Of a DNA stretch of 64,000 bases, positions 42,225 through 49,738 are shown piece by piece. The notes beneath the pieces were generated by a model. The model did no database searches, was not told where the DNA came from, and saw nothing but the letters and a program-made list of their open reading frames with translations. The stretch covers positions 1 to 64,000 of the forward strand of contig NZ_JAAGLU010000018.1 in assembly GCF_010550245.1 (NCBI RefSeq). The letters are read 5' to 3'. The stretch's first letter is position 1, and each line of letters opens with the position of its first letter. This DNA is from Streptomyces sp. SID12501 (GTDB taxonomy: Bacteria; Actinomycetota; Actinomycetes; Streptomycetales; Streptomycetaceae). Both the position numbers and the translations under genes were made by a program.

Positions 42225-42334
42225 CGGAAGGCGTCCTTCCTGGAAGGTGAGGGAGGCGGTCGGGGGCCCGGCGACCCACACGGGCCGTGCGTGGGGCGCC
42301 GGGCGGCTGCGGAGACGGGCGACGGGACCCGAGG

Positions 42335-43648
42335 TCAGCCGATGGCCTTTCCGATGCGCTTGTCAGTGGTCTTCCAGGCCTGTTCCGGGCTCTTGTTCTG
42401 CGCCTCGATCAAGGTCAGCCCCTGGGAGAAGATGTCCTTGATGGTGCCGTCCTTGCGGCCGAGCACCTGCTCGTCGGGGATCTCCTGGGCCGCGGCGCCG
42501 AAGATCTTCCCGATGGGCGCGCCGCTGAAGTAGTCCGACTTGGCGTCGACCACTTCGGGCATCCCCAGTGCGGTCTGCGACGAGGGGAAGTTGCCGATCT
42601 TCTTGAACAGGTAGGCCTGCTGCTCGGGGGCGGTGAGCCAGGCGACGAGTTCCTGTGCTTCCTTCTTGACGGGGCTCTTCTCCATCACTCCGAGGAACGA
42701 TCCGCCCCAGTTGGCGCCCTTGGGTGCCTTGGCGACGTCCCACTTGCCCTTGTTCGCCGGGCCCGCCTTCTCGCTGATGTGCGCGAGCATCCACGCCGGG
42801 CAGACGGCGGTGGCGAAGGTGCCGTTGGCCAGGCCGGGGTCCCAACCGGGCTGGAACTGGCGGAGTTTGGCGGTCAGACCGGAGGTGGCCGCCTCGGAGG
42901 CCAGCTTCCACGCGTCCTTCACGACGGGGTTGGTCGCGTAGATCAGCTCACCCTGCTTGTCGTAGAACTGCTGGGAGTTGCCGTAGATCATGGCGTTGAA
43001 CAGCCCGCTGGAGGTGTCCATGAAGGCGACCTTTTCGGCCTTCGAGTTCTGCTTGAACCGCTTGCCCGCGTCGACGTACTTCGACCAGTCGCCCTCCCAC
43101 AGCTTGGCGACCTCCTCGCGGTCGGTGGGCAGGCCCGCCTGCTCGAAGAGGTCCTTGCGGTAACAGACCGCCATCGGGCCGATGTCGGTGCCGAGGCCGA
43201 TGACCTTCTTGTCCGCGGTGGTGACCTGGCTCTGCTTCCACGGCAGGAAGTGGTCGGTGCCGGGCACACCGGCCAGATCGACGAACTTGTCCTGCTGGGT
43301 GTCGGACAGTTCCTTGGCCCGACCAATCTCTATGCCCTGGATGTCCTTCAGTCCGCTGCCGGCGGCCAAGTGGGTCTGCAGGGCGGTGTAGTAGGTCTGC
43401 TCGTCACCCGCGACGTCCGCCTTGATGACGACGTTCGGGTGCTCCTTCATGTAGGTGTCGAGCAGCCCGGTCTCCTTGAAACCCATGACGCCGAACAGGC
43501 CCATGGTGATGGTGACCTTGCCGTCCTTCTTTCCCCCACCCGTCCCTCCGCTGTCGCTGCCCCCACAGCTCACGATCAGCCCGAGAGCCGACACAGCCGA
43601 CACTGCGGCGACGACTCTTGTGTGTAACTTCCTTCGGAACTTGTCCAT
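42335..43648 (-). CDS. cebE: Sugar-binding lipoprotein, CebE-like
   Basis: A 437-residue extracellular solute-binding protein of family 1. Signal peptide and lipobox are ALGLIVSC-GG, then a Gly/Ser tether and the mature domain from about residue 45 (KVTITMGLFGVMGFKETGLL). Lobe marks include WDPGLANGTFATAVCPAWML and APKGANWGGSFLGVMEKSP. It captures oligosaccharides, probably cellobiose/cello-oligosaccharides given bglC downstream. ATG 43648 has a consensus AGGAGG site. Two 14-bp palindromes lie 77-112 bases upstream in the gap shared with the divergent LacI gene. Confidence 0.9.
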   Translation of the reverse strand: MDKFRRKLHTRVVAAVSAVSALGLIVSCGGSDSGGTGGGKKDGKVTITMGLFGVMGFKETGLLDTYMKEHPNVVIKADVAGDEQTYYTALQTHLAAGSGLKDIQGIEIGRAKELSDTQQDKFVDLAGVPGTDHFLPWKQSQVTTADKKVIGLGTDIGPMAVCYRKDLFEQAGLPTDREEVAKLWEGDWSKYVDAGKRFKQNSKAEKVAFMDTSSGLFNAMIYGNSQQFYDKQGELIYATNPVVKDAWKLASEAATSGLTAKLRQFQPGWDPGLANGTFATAVCPAWMLAHISEKAGPANKGKWDVAKAPKGANWGGSFLGVMEKSPVKKEAQELVAWLTAPEQQAYLFKKIGNFPSSQTALGMPEVVDAKSDYFSGAPIGKIFGAAAQEIPDEQVLGRKDGTIKDIFSQGLTLIEAQNKSPEQAWKTTDKRIGKAIG

Positions 43649-43724
43649 TCGATCCTCCTGGCGGCGGCGCTGACGCACCGGGGTTCGAGTCCCACGGTCC
43701 GCTCCGTAGGCACGATTTGTCTGG

Positions 43725-43738
43725 TGGGTACGTTCCCA
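43725..43738. promoter_or_regulatory. LacI/CelR-type operator, variant centre (box A)
   Basis: TGGGTACGTTCCCA, a near-perfect palindrome with an ACGT centre. It differs from the CelR consensus TGGGAGCGCTCCCA only in the central six bases. It lies between the importer operon and the divergent LacI-type gene. Confidence 0.75.
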
Positions 43739-43746
43739 AAACGCGA

Positions 43747-43760
43747 TGGGAACGTGCCCA
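43747..43760. promoter_or_regulatory. LacI/CelR-type operator, variant centre (box B)
   Basis: TGGGAACGTGCCCA, 22 bases (two helical turns) from box A, so two dimers would bind the same DNA face. It has the same ACGT centre as box A. Confidence 0.75.
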
Positions 43761-43930
43761 ACCGGAAGCCCGAAGCCTCGCCGCCACGAAAGGAGTCTGT
43801 CAAGAAGTTGAACTCACCTAGTTTCCGGAGGGTGTTGTCCCGCTTCGTGCGGAGTCTGCAGGCGGTCTCCGGGGATCTGGCACAATGCGCAGGTGAAGCC
43901 GCCAGGCAGCGCGCGAGCGAGGGAGGCGTC

Positions 43931-44947
43931 ATGGGGGGCAGGCAACGCCCGACCATCAAGACCGTGGCAGCGCGCGCCGGCGTCGGACGCACCACGGTTT
44001 CACGAGTCATCAACGGTTCGGAACTCGTCAGCGAGAAGGCCAGGGCCGCCGTGCTCGCCGCCATCGCCGAACTGGACTACGTACCGAACTCGGTCGCCCG
44101 GGGGCTGGTGACCAGCCGGACGAACTCCGTGGCCCTGGTGATCCCCGAGTCGGCGAGCAGACTTGGCTCCGAACCCTACTTCGCGGCGGTCATCCGCGGG
44201 GTCAGCACCGCCCTCGCGGAAACCCGGACACAGCTCCAACTGGTGCTCGTACGCGACCAGGCCGAGCGGGACCAGCTCACCGAGTCGGTGGCGGAGCGGC
44301 GCGTCGACGGGGTGCTCCTGGTCTCGGTGCACGAACACGATCCGCTGCCGGGGCTGCTGGAGGACATGGGCCTGCCGACGGTGCTCGCCGGCCGCCGCTC
44401 CCCCGCCGAGTCGCTCAGCCACGTGCACTCCGACAACGCGGGTGGAGCCGCGGCGGCGGTCAGGCACCTGCTCGCACGAGGGCGGCGGACCATCACCACG
44501 ATCAGCGGTCCCCTCGACATGGACGTGGCGCGCAGTCGGCTCCGGGGCTGGCGGGAGGCCCTCGAGAAGGCAGGTCACGAGGTCACCGACCGGCTGGTGG
44601 TCTCGGCCGACTTCACCGAGGAGGGCGGCGAGGCCGCCATGCGTTCACTCCTTGGACAAGTACCCGGACTTGACGCCGTGTTCGTCGCCTCGGACGTCAT
44701 GGCGGCGGGAGCACTGGCGGAGTTGCGCAGACAGAAGCGCGGCGTCCCCGACGACGTGGCGGTGGTCGGATTCGACGACTCCATCATCGCCCGGCACAGC
44801 AATCCGCCCCTCACCAGCGTGCGTCAGCCCGTCGAGGAGATCGGCAGCATGATCGCCCACATCCTCATCAAGGAGATCGGCGATCCTGAGGAGCCGCGTC
44901 AGCACGTCGTTCTTCCCACCGAACTCGTGGTACGCGAATCCTCGTAA
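43931..44947 (+). CDS. CelR-type LacI-family repressor (importer copy)
   Basis: A 338-residue LacI-family regulator similar in layout to Thermobifida CelR. The HTH is IKTVAARAGVGRTTVSRVIN, then the hinge helix VPNSVARGLVT. The effector domain has NSVALVIPESASRLGSEPYF, RRVDGVLLVSVHEHDP and DVAVVGFDDSIIARHSNPPL. Residues equivalent to LacI 17 and 18 are Arg-Thr, against Arg-Gly in the second copy at 53029. ATG 43931 has GGGAGG upstream. It is divergent from the importer operon with two ACGT-centred boxes between, so it most likely represses that operon and itself, with a cello-oligosaccharide as inducer. Confidence 0.88.
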   Translation: MGGRQRPTIKTVAARAGVGRTTVSRVINGSELVSEKARAAVLAAIAELDYVPNSVARGLVTSRTNSVALVIPESASRLGSEPYFAAVIRGVSTALAETRTQLQLVLVRDQAERDQLTESVAERRVDGVLLVSVHEHDPLPGLLEDMGLPTVLAGRRSPAESLSHVHSDNAGGAAAAVRHLLARGRRTITTISGPLDMDVARSRLRGWREALEKAGHEVTDRLVVSADFTEEGGEAAMRSLLGQVPGLDAVFVASDVMAAGALAELRRQKRGVPDDVAVVGFDDSIIARHSNPPLTSVRQPVEEIGSMIAHILIKEIGDPEEPRQHVVLPTELVVRESS

Positions 44948-44995
44948 GTTCATGAGAGGCGCCGGCAGTTGATGCTTCCCGGGGCGCCGGGCGGC

Positions 44996-45425
44996 TGGGT
45001 GCCGCCGCTGCATCCGCTGAGCTGCCCGCCGCTCTGCACCGCGACCGCGCGGAAGACTGTCGCCCGGGAACACGCGAGTGCGTACGACATGGCGGCGCCG
45101 TAGATGAAGCCCAGGGCGAAGCGCTGTGTCGTGTCGACGCACAGGTCCGTCTCGATGCGGCTGAGAATGTCGTCGACGAGGGTGACGTCCTCCCCCACCG
45201 GCATTGGCCCAGCCGTTGTCGAGACCCTGGGGTGCCACGAAGATGGCACTGTTGTTCGCCAGCCGCTGGAGCCCGTAGTAGGCCCAGGTGCCCGTCTCCA
45301 CGGTGCGGCCGGTGGCGACGTCTGCGGAAGGTGCCGCCCAGCCAGTGGAGCCCGAGGACCAGCCCAGCCGGTAGGCGCGGTTGCGGACCGGGCTCCGCGG
45401 CGCACGCGAGTTTCTTCGCCGAGGC
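44996..45425 (-). pseudogene. Decayed CE1/PHB-depolymerase-like esterase
   Basis: Minus-strand segments in three frames add up to a secreted esterase of the LpqC/feruloyl esterase type: VRNRAYRL; then LVLGLHWLGGT; then DVATGRTVETGTWAYYGLQR and FVAPQGLDNGWANAGG; then EDVTLVDDILSRIETDLCVD and QRFALGFIYGAAMSYALACS. At least three frameshifts separate them. The nucleophile elbow, normally GFSYGG, reads GFIYGA (Ile codon at 45103-45105), so the catalytic Ser is lost. Both ends are missing (signal peptide and C-terminal His region). It lies directly after the LacI gene, facing it. Confidence 0.8.
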
Positions 45426-45526
45426 CACGACGACCGCCTCGGGTGTCCGTAGGCGGCAGTCACCCTTGGGTCGGCCGGTCCTCGCGCGGCACGCGCCACG
45501 ACCCCCGGCAAACCGCAACACATTCC

Positions 45527-45556
45527 TTGACACGAATATTCTTCATAGTGAATACT
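45527..45556 (+). promoter_or_regulatory. Candidate promoter/operator of the ArsR-SRPBCC gene
   Basis: TTGACA at 45527-45532 is a consensus -35; AATACT at 45551-45556 is a possible -10 with an 18-base spacer. ATTCTTCATAGTGAAT (45538-45553) is an imperfect palindrome between them, placed as an autoregulatory ArsR site would be. The stretch is A+T-rich. Confidence 0.5.
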
Positions 45557-45563
45557 TAAGGCC

Positions 45564-46430
45564 ATGGACGCACTCCTCACCGCACTGGCCGACCCGGCCC
45601 GCTGGCGTCTCCTGAGCCTGCTGGCCGAGCGACCCCGCTCGGTCGGCGTTCTCGCTCAGCTCACCGATGCACGCCAGCCCCAGACGACCAAGCACCTGCA
45701 AACCCTTGAGCGCGCCGGCGTCGTCACGTCCCAGCGCACAGGTCAGCGCCGCATCTACACACTCCGGCCCGGTCCCCTGCGGGACCTGGCAGCCGCACTC
45801 AGCCAACTCGCCGACACCGCGGACCAGGCCGACGGCCCGGGTGAGACTCACGACCGTTACGGACTGAGCGTCGACGCGGAGCGGCTCGCCGCACAGGAGT
45901 CGGGATGGGCCGACGGCCGCTCGTTCACCTTCCACCGGTCACTGACAGGGCGCCCCGAGCTGGTCTGGCGCCACCTCACCGACACCGCCCTGCTCACGCA
46001 CTGGTGGACCCCTGAGGACCTCCGCGCCTCCGAACTCGTCTTCGAAGCGCGCCCCGGAGGACGGATCGTCCAGGAGTACCGCGATGCAGAAGACATCGCC
46101 GACTCCCACCCGGTCGTCGGGCGCGCGGACGGGGTCGTCGACGACGTACGACCCGGTGAACACCTCGCCTATCGGCTGTCCCCTCTGCTTCCTGACGGCC
46201 GCCTCGCTTTCACCGCCCACGTCGCCATGTGCCTCGGCCCCACCAGCACCGGCACGGACCTCGACGTCCGCTGGCGAATCACCGACAGCACCGTCGACTC
46301 CGCGGACTTCATCGCCGGCATCGAGATCGGCTTCGGCCAGAGCCTCGACAAACTAGCGGCGACCCTCACCGCGTACGCACACGACACCTTTACCGATACC
46401 GACAACACCGCCACCAGGAGCGCGAGATGA
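45564..46430 (+). CDS. ArsR-type HTH fused to an AHSA1/SRPBCC domain
   Basis: A 288-residue fusion. Residues 1-90 form an ArsR winged helix (LTALADPARWRLLSLLAERP, then QTTKHLQTLERAGVVTSQRT). Residues 110-270 form an AHSA1-like SRPBCC domain (FTFHRSLTGRPELVWRHLTD, LLTHWWTPEDL, EARPGGRIVQEY). In most genomes these two functions lie in adjacent genes; here they are one chain, so the hydrophobic-pocket domain may sense a ligand for the regulator. Its stop overlaps the ATG of a dihydrofolate reductase-like gene (ATGA), which is probably its target. The start follows the A+T-rich promoter region directly with a short leader. Confidence 0.85.
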   Translation: MDALLTALADPARWRLLSLLAERPRSVGVLAQLTDARQPQTTKHLQTLERAGVVTSQRTGQRRIYTLRPGPLRDLAAALSQLADTADQADGPGETHDRYGLSVDAERLAAQESGWADGRSFTFHRSLTGRPELVWRHLTDTALLTHWWTPEDLRASELVFEARPGGRIVQEYRDAEDIADSHPVVGRADGVVDDVRPGEHLAYRLSPLLPDGRLAFTAHVAMCLGPTSTGTDLDVRWRITDSTVDSADFIAGIEIGFGQSLDKLAATLTAYAHDTFTDTDNTATRSAR

Positions 46431-47029
46431 CACAGCAGACCGTTGGCCGCCGAGTAGTCACCAACATGGCCCTCTCCCTCGACGGCCACTACGCCGCACC
46501 CGACAACCCGCTGGACATGCGCTGGGTGATGCCGTACGCCGTGACCGACGTCGCCCGCGACCATCTGACCAGCCTCTGGGAGCCGGCGACGACGGCCCTG
46601 CTCGGGCGGGTCAACGCCGAGGGATTCCTCGGTTTCTGGCCCACCGTCATCGGCATGGAGGGTGCCGACCCCCGCGACGAGGCCTTCGCGAAGTGGCTCG
46701 TCGACACAGACAAGGTGGTCCTCTCCTCGACCCTCGACAAGACGCCGTGGGAGCGTACGACGATCGTCGACAAGCCAACCGGCGAGGTGGTCACGGACCT
46801 CAAGGCCACCGAAGGCGGCGACATCCTCGTGCTCTCCAGCGCGAGCGTCGTCAAGGCGCTCCTGACGTCCGACAAGGTCGACCGGCTGGCGCTGACGATC
46901 TTTCCGGTCTTCCTCGGCGGCGGGCCCCGCCTCTTCGACGACGGTCTGCCCGCGAACCAGTGGACACTCGTCAGCCAGACCGCTGGCGAGCATGGCACGT
47001 TGGCCCTCGTCTACGACCGAGTCCGCTGA
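46427..47029 (+). CDS. Dihydrofolate reductase-family (RibD C-terminal-like) protein
   Basis: A 200-residue protein of the RibD_C/DHFR-like fold: RRVVTNMALSLDGHYAAPDN at the N terminus, LLGRVNAEGFLGFWP, and LALTIFPVFLGGGPRLFDD near the C terminus. Family members reduce small NADPH-dependent substrates, but most of these stand-alone homologues are uncharacterised. ATG 46427 overlaps the upstream stop, indicating coupled translation with the ArsR-SRPBCC regulator. Pairs of YdhF/AHSA1 and DHFR-like genes are frequent in actinobacteria. Confidence 0.88.
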   Translation: MTQQTVGRRVVTNMALSLDGHYAAPDNPLDMRWVMPYAVTDVARDHLTSLWEPATTALLGRVNAEGFLGFWPTVIGMEGADPRDEAFAKWLVDTDKVVLSSTLDKTPWERTTIVDKPTGEVVTDLKATEGGDILVLSSASVVKALLTSDKVDRLALTIFPVFLGGGPRLFDDGLPANQWTLVSQTAGEHGTLALVYDRVR

Positions 47030-47200
47030 GTCGCCCGACCGGCCCGGTCATCCGAAGGGGACCGAGGTACTCCGAGAGGCAGTCAGGCCGTGGACGTCTC
47101 CATCGCCGAGGTGACGGCTTGTCCGAACCACGGCATCCAGTGACGTGTCACCCGGATGATCGCCGCGCCGAGGGAGAGGGCAGACCTGACGCGCGGGATC

Positions 47201-47245
47201 CGCCGGTATCCGTCTCTCGGCCGGGCCGAGAGACGGATACCGGCG
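47201..47245. terminator. 22-bp-stem bidirectional terminator
   Basis: CGCCGGTATCCGTCTCTCGG plus CC (47201-47222) is exactly complementary to 47224-47245 with one base between. It separates the DHFR-like gene from the convergent GH6 gene and ends 21 bases after the GH6 stop. The remainder of 47030-47200 holds no gene. Confidence 0.9.
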
Positions 47246-47266
47246 GTCACGTACCGCCTCAGCCGG

Positions 47267-49042
47267 TCATGACAGCGGCGGGTAGGCGTTCCGGACCAGC
47301 TGCTGGAACTGGGCGGAGAACCAGCGTCCGGCCAGCGGTGAGTTCGGCAGTGCGCCCGTGAGGTTGTTGCCGTTGCGGGCGTTGCCGCCGTACGTCGGGT
47401 CGCACATCCGGTCGAAGCCCTTGCCCTCGTCGTTGGGGATGGCGGTGCTGTTGCCGTCCGACTCCCCCGGCGGCTTGACCCACACGTAGGCGTCGATACC
47501 GGCGGCCGGAGCCGCGGTCGACCGTTCGCCGATGCCCGCGCCGCTCTGGTTGCACCAGTTTCCGGCGTGGATCCGCCGGTCGATACGGCTGGCGTCGACG
47601 TAACCGTCCACGGTGGTCTGCGAACCGGGACCGGTGGGCCGGGCGGAGCCGCCCCAGCCGTTGCGCGAGGTGTCGATCAGCATGCCCAGTCCGGAGTTGA
47701 ATCCGGCCGCGACGAGCTTGTCACGAAACGCCTGGGCGAAGGACTGCTCGTCCACGTACTGGTTCCAGTCGACCCACTTCGACTGGCGCACGGTCTGACC
47801 GCTCACCGTGTCGGTGACCTTGAGGTACGGCTCCTTGGTGGGGCTGTAGTTCGCGGTGTTCACGATGAAGCCGGCCACGTCGTTCACGCTCGCGCCGTTC
47901 GTCGTCGCGACCCTCTGGAACTGCTGCACCGCGGGAGCGAGGTTGCTGTCCCAGCCGAGCCAGCCGTGGTGGGCGGCGTCGATGTAGTTGTAGACGCCGG
48001 TGATGTTGCCTAGCTTGTCCAGGGCGTAGCCGACACCCTTCTCGTAGTTGCCGTTGGCCTTCATTGTCACGCAGGCGTCGGTGGTAGTGGGGGTGCCGCC
48101 TGCGTTGGTGACCAGGTTGGGCAGTGAGTCGGGCTCGATGACGGTGGCGATCCGCAGGCCTGCGTACTTGGCCTCGGACAGGATCGACACGATGGGGTCG
48201 ATGTACTGGGACTTGTACTTGTCGAGGTCGTTGGGCCCCAACTCGCCATTGGAGGCGAGGGCGGCGCAGTCGCGGCCGGGCAGGTCGTAGATCACGATCT
48301 GGACGACGAGTTCACCGGAGCCCTTCTGCTTCAGGGCCTCGTCGAGGTGGGCGCGCAGGCCCATGCCGCCGTTGACTCCGTTGATGGCGGCGATACGGTC
48401 GAGCCACACGGCGGTGGGCTGGTTGGCGATGCTGCTGCCGCCCGGTTCGGCGGCGGCCTTGGCGGACCACTCCGGGTTCACGTACACCTTGGCGCCTGTG
48501 TAGGGGTTGTCCACACGACTGCCGGTGCCGCCACCGCCGTCTCCGCCGCCAGTGCCTCCACCGGTACCACCGCCGGTGCCTCCACCAGTACCGCCGCCGT
48601 TGCCTCCACCAGTACCGCCGCCGTTGTCGACGTTGCAGGCGACACCGTCGAGCGTGAAGGTGGCGGGCACACTGTTGGTGCCGCTGTAGGAGCCGTTGAA
48701 GCCGAAGCTGACCGAACCGCCGCTCGCGAGCGCGCCGTTGTAGTTCTCGTTGGCGGCGCTGACGTCGGCACCGCTCTGGCTGACCTTCGCGTTCCAGCCG
48801 TTCGTGACCCTCTGGTTGCCGGCGTACGACCACTTCACCGACCAACTCGTCTTCGCGGCCGCGTTGTTGGTGATGGTCACGGCGGCGGTGAAGCCGGTGT
48901 CCCACTGGCTCTGCACCTTGTAGTCGACAGTGCAGGGGATGGACGAAGTGGCAGCGCCGGCCTGGCCGACGATGAGCGCAGTCCCCGACGTCCCGGCGAC
49001 CAGCGCCAGGGCGGCGAGCAGCGATGTCCTGGTGTGACTCAT
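47267..49042 (-). CDS. CBM2-GH6 cellobiohydrolase, secreted
   Basis: A 591-residue secreted cellulase. The signal peptide runs to residue 31 (GQAGA-A). CBM2 covers about 35-137 with the disulfide Cys pair (IPCTVDY and DGVACNV) and surface Trp residues. A Gly/Thr linker (141-175) is followed by GH6 from about 178. GH6 marks are IVIYDLPGRDCAALASNGE, with catalytic acid Asp, TVIEPDSLPNLVTN, NYIDAAHHGWLGW, FIVNTANYSPTKEP, LIDTSRNGWGG and WVKPPGESDGNS. The size and long loops suggest an exo-acting cellobiohydrolase like Thermobifida Cel6B. It is divergent from the GH48 gene, with CelR-type boxes between them. Confidence 0.93.
   Translation of the reverse strand: MSHTRTSLLAALALVAGTSGTALIVGQAGAATSSIPCTVDYKVQSQWDTGFTAAVTITNNAAAKTSWSVKWSYAGNQRVTNGWNAKVSQSGADVSAANENYNGALASGGSVSFGFNGSYSGTNSVPATFTLDGVACNVDNGGGTGGGNGGGTGGGTGGGTGGGTGGGDGGGGTGSRVDNPYTGAKVYVNPEWSAKAAAEPGGSSIANQPTAVWLDRIAAINGVNGGMGLRAHLDEALKQKGSGELVVQIVIYDLPGRDCAALASNGELGPNDLDKYKSQYIDPIVSILSEAKYAGLRIATVIEPDSLPNLVTNAGGTPTTTDACVTMKANGNYEKGVGYALDKLGNITGVYNYIDAAHHGWLGWDSNLAPAVQQFQRVATTNGASVNDVAGFIVNTANYSPTKEPYLKVTDTVSGQTVRQSKWVDWNQYVDEQSFAQAFRDKLVAAGFNSGLGMLIDTSRNGWGGSARPTGPGSQTTVDGYVDASRIDRRIHAGNWCNQSGAGIGERSTAAPAAGIDAYVWVKPPGESDGNSTAIPNDEGKGFDRMCDPTYGGNARNGNNLTGALPNSPLAGRWFSAQFQQLVRNAYPPLS
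48518..48622 (-). repeat. Repetitive DNA coding the GH6 Gly/Thr linker
   Basis: The linker between CBM2 and GH6 is coded by near-tandem 12-base units (Thr-Gly-Gly-Gly, with Asn and Asp variants). It is an obvious site for length change by slippage but stays in frame here. Confidence 0.85.
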
Positions 49043-49523
49043 GAGTGGGGGCTTCCTTTTCTTGATGTGGACGTGCGGATGCAGGCCGCGCGACCGGTCG
49101 CGCGAGCCGACGCCCTACGGGTGGCAGTGCCTTCGTAGGCGGAGATCAAGGACGGATCGGAGGAGGAGTCCTGCACTTTCCGGGTCCGGCCGGACAGGAC
49201 AGGAGAGGCTCACGGTCGTCGCACCACGTCATGCCCCGGTCGACGAGCGACGGCAGGGTGGCGTGCTCGACCGGCTCGGACTTAGTCGGTGCGGATTTGC
49301 TCGCCGGCGTCACGGCCACTGATCGGCTCAACGCCCTGGAAGGGGCTGCCCCACTGGCTGGTGACGGCGTGTCCCACTGTGCGCGCGGCCGTGGCTCCCC
49401 GGGCCGAGAACACGGGTGGAACAGCGCTCAAGAGAGCGTCGCTGACTAAAAGTACTGAATGCGGGGGGTGTCGCATGAGCGAGTCCTTACCTCTTGGCGC
49501 GCCGCTACGAGCACGCCGAGTGA

Positions 49524-49537
49524 TGGAACCGCTCCCA
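49524..49537. promoter_or_regulatory. CelR-type box, 12/14 match
   Basis: TGGAACCGCTCCCA differs from TGGGAGCGCTCCCA at two positions in the left arm. It is the closest good box to the GH6 gene, 482 bases from its start. Confidence 0.65.
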
Positions 49538-49638
49538 CTGGTGAGGAGGAAGTTAGCGTCAACTGGCCGGGTTTCATAGGGTCCTTGCGAAACTTTCGCT
49601 CCCATCGGGTCAGTTCGAACATTGAATACGTCGGCATC

Positions 49639-49667
49639 TTGACCGATCCCGCCTTCATCTCCACGAT
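49639..49667 (+). promoter_or_regulatory. Candidate GH48 promoter
   Basis: TTGACC (49639-49644), a 17-base spacer and CACGAT (49662-49667). The -10 abuts the perfect CelR box, so repressor binding would cover the start of transcription. Confidence 0.5.
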
Positions 49668-49680
49668 GGGAGCGCTCCCA
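49667..49680. promoter_or_regulatory. CelR-type box, perfect
   Basis: TGGGAGCGCTCCCA, 14/14 palindrome identical to the CelR/CebR consensus, 59 bases before the GH48 start codon. Confidence 0.9.
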
Positions 49681-49738
49681 CTGGATTCCCCCCCTCGGCA
49701 TCTCTCCGTGAGTCGCGTGACGCAAGGAGAAACAGCAC

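Larger units (their letters stand above)
49043..49738. promoter_or_regulatory. Divergent GH6/GH48 regulatory region
   Basis: Nearly 700 bases without a supportable gene. Two CelR-type boxes (49524-49537 and 49667-49680) and a half-site CGCTCCCA at 49597-49604 lie in the GH48-proximal part. The 480 bases next to GH6 contain no box, which leaves GH6 an unusually long leader or a distant operator. Confidence 0.6.

Noticed and set aside
43675..43710. tRNA-like T-arm GGGTTCGAGTCCC upstream of the sugar-binding protein gene
   Set aside because: Only the T-loop-like motif is present; there is no anticodon stem, D-arm or paired acceptor stem around it.
43724..43930. N-terminal extension of the importer-side LacI regulator from 43724
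   Set aside because: It would cover both operator boxes and adds no domain; ATG 43931 has a good ribosome binding site directly before the HTH.
48518..48622. Short-period repeats as a CRISPR-like array
   Set aside because: They code the Gly/Thr linker of the GH6 enzyme in frame; no spacers or leader.
49413..49428. AGCGCT core near the GH6 gene as a further CelR box
   Set aside because: Flanks do not match the TGGG/CCCA arms; only the central six bases agree.
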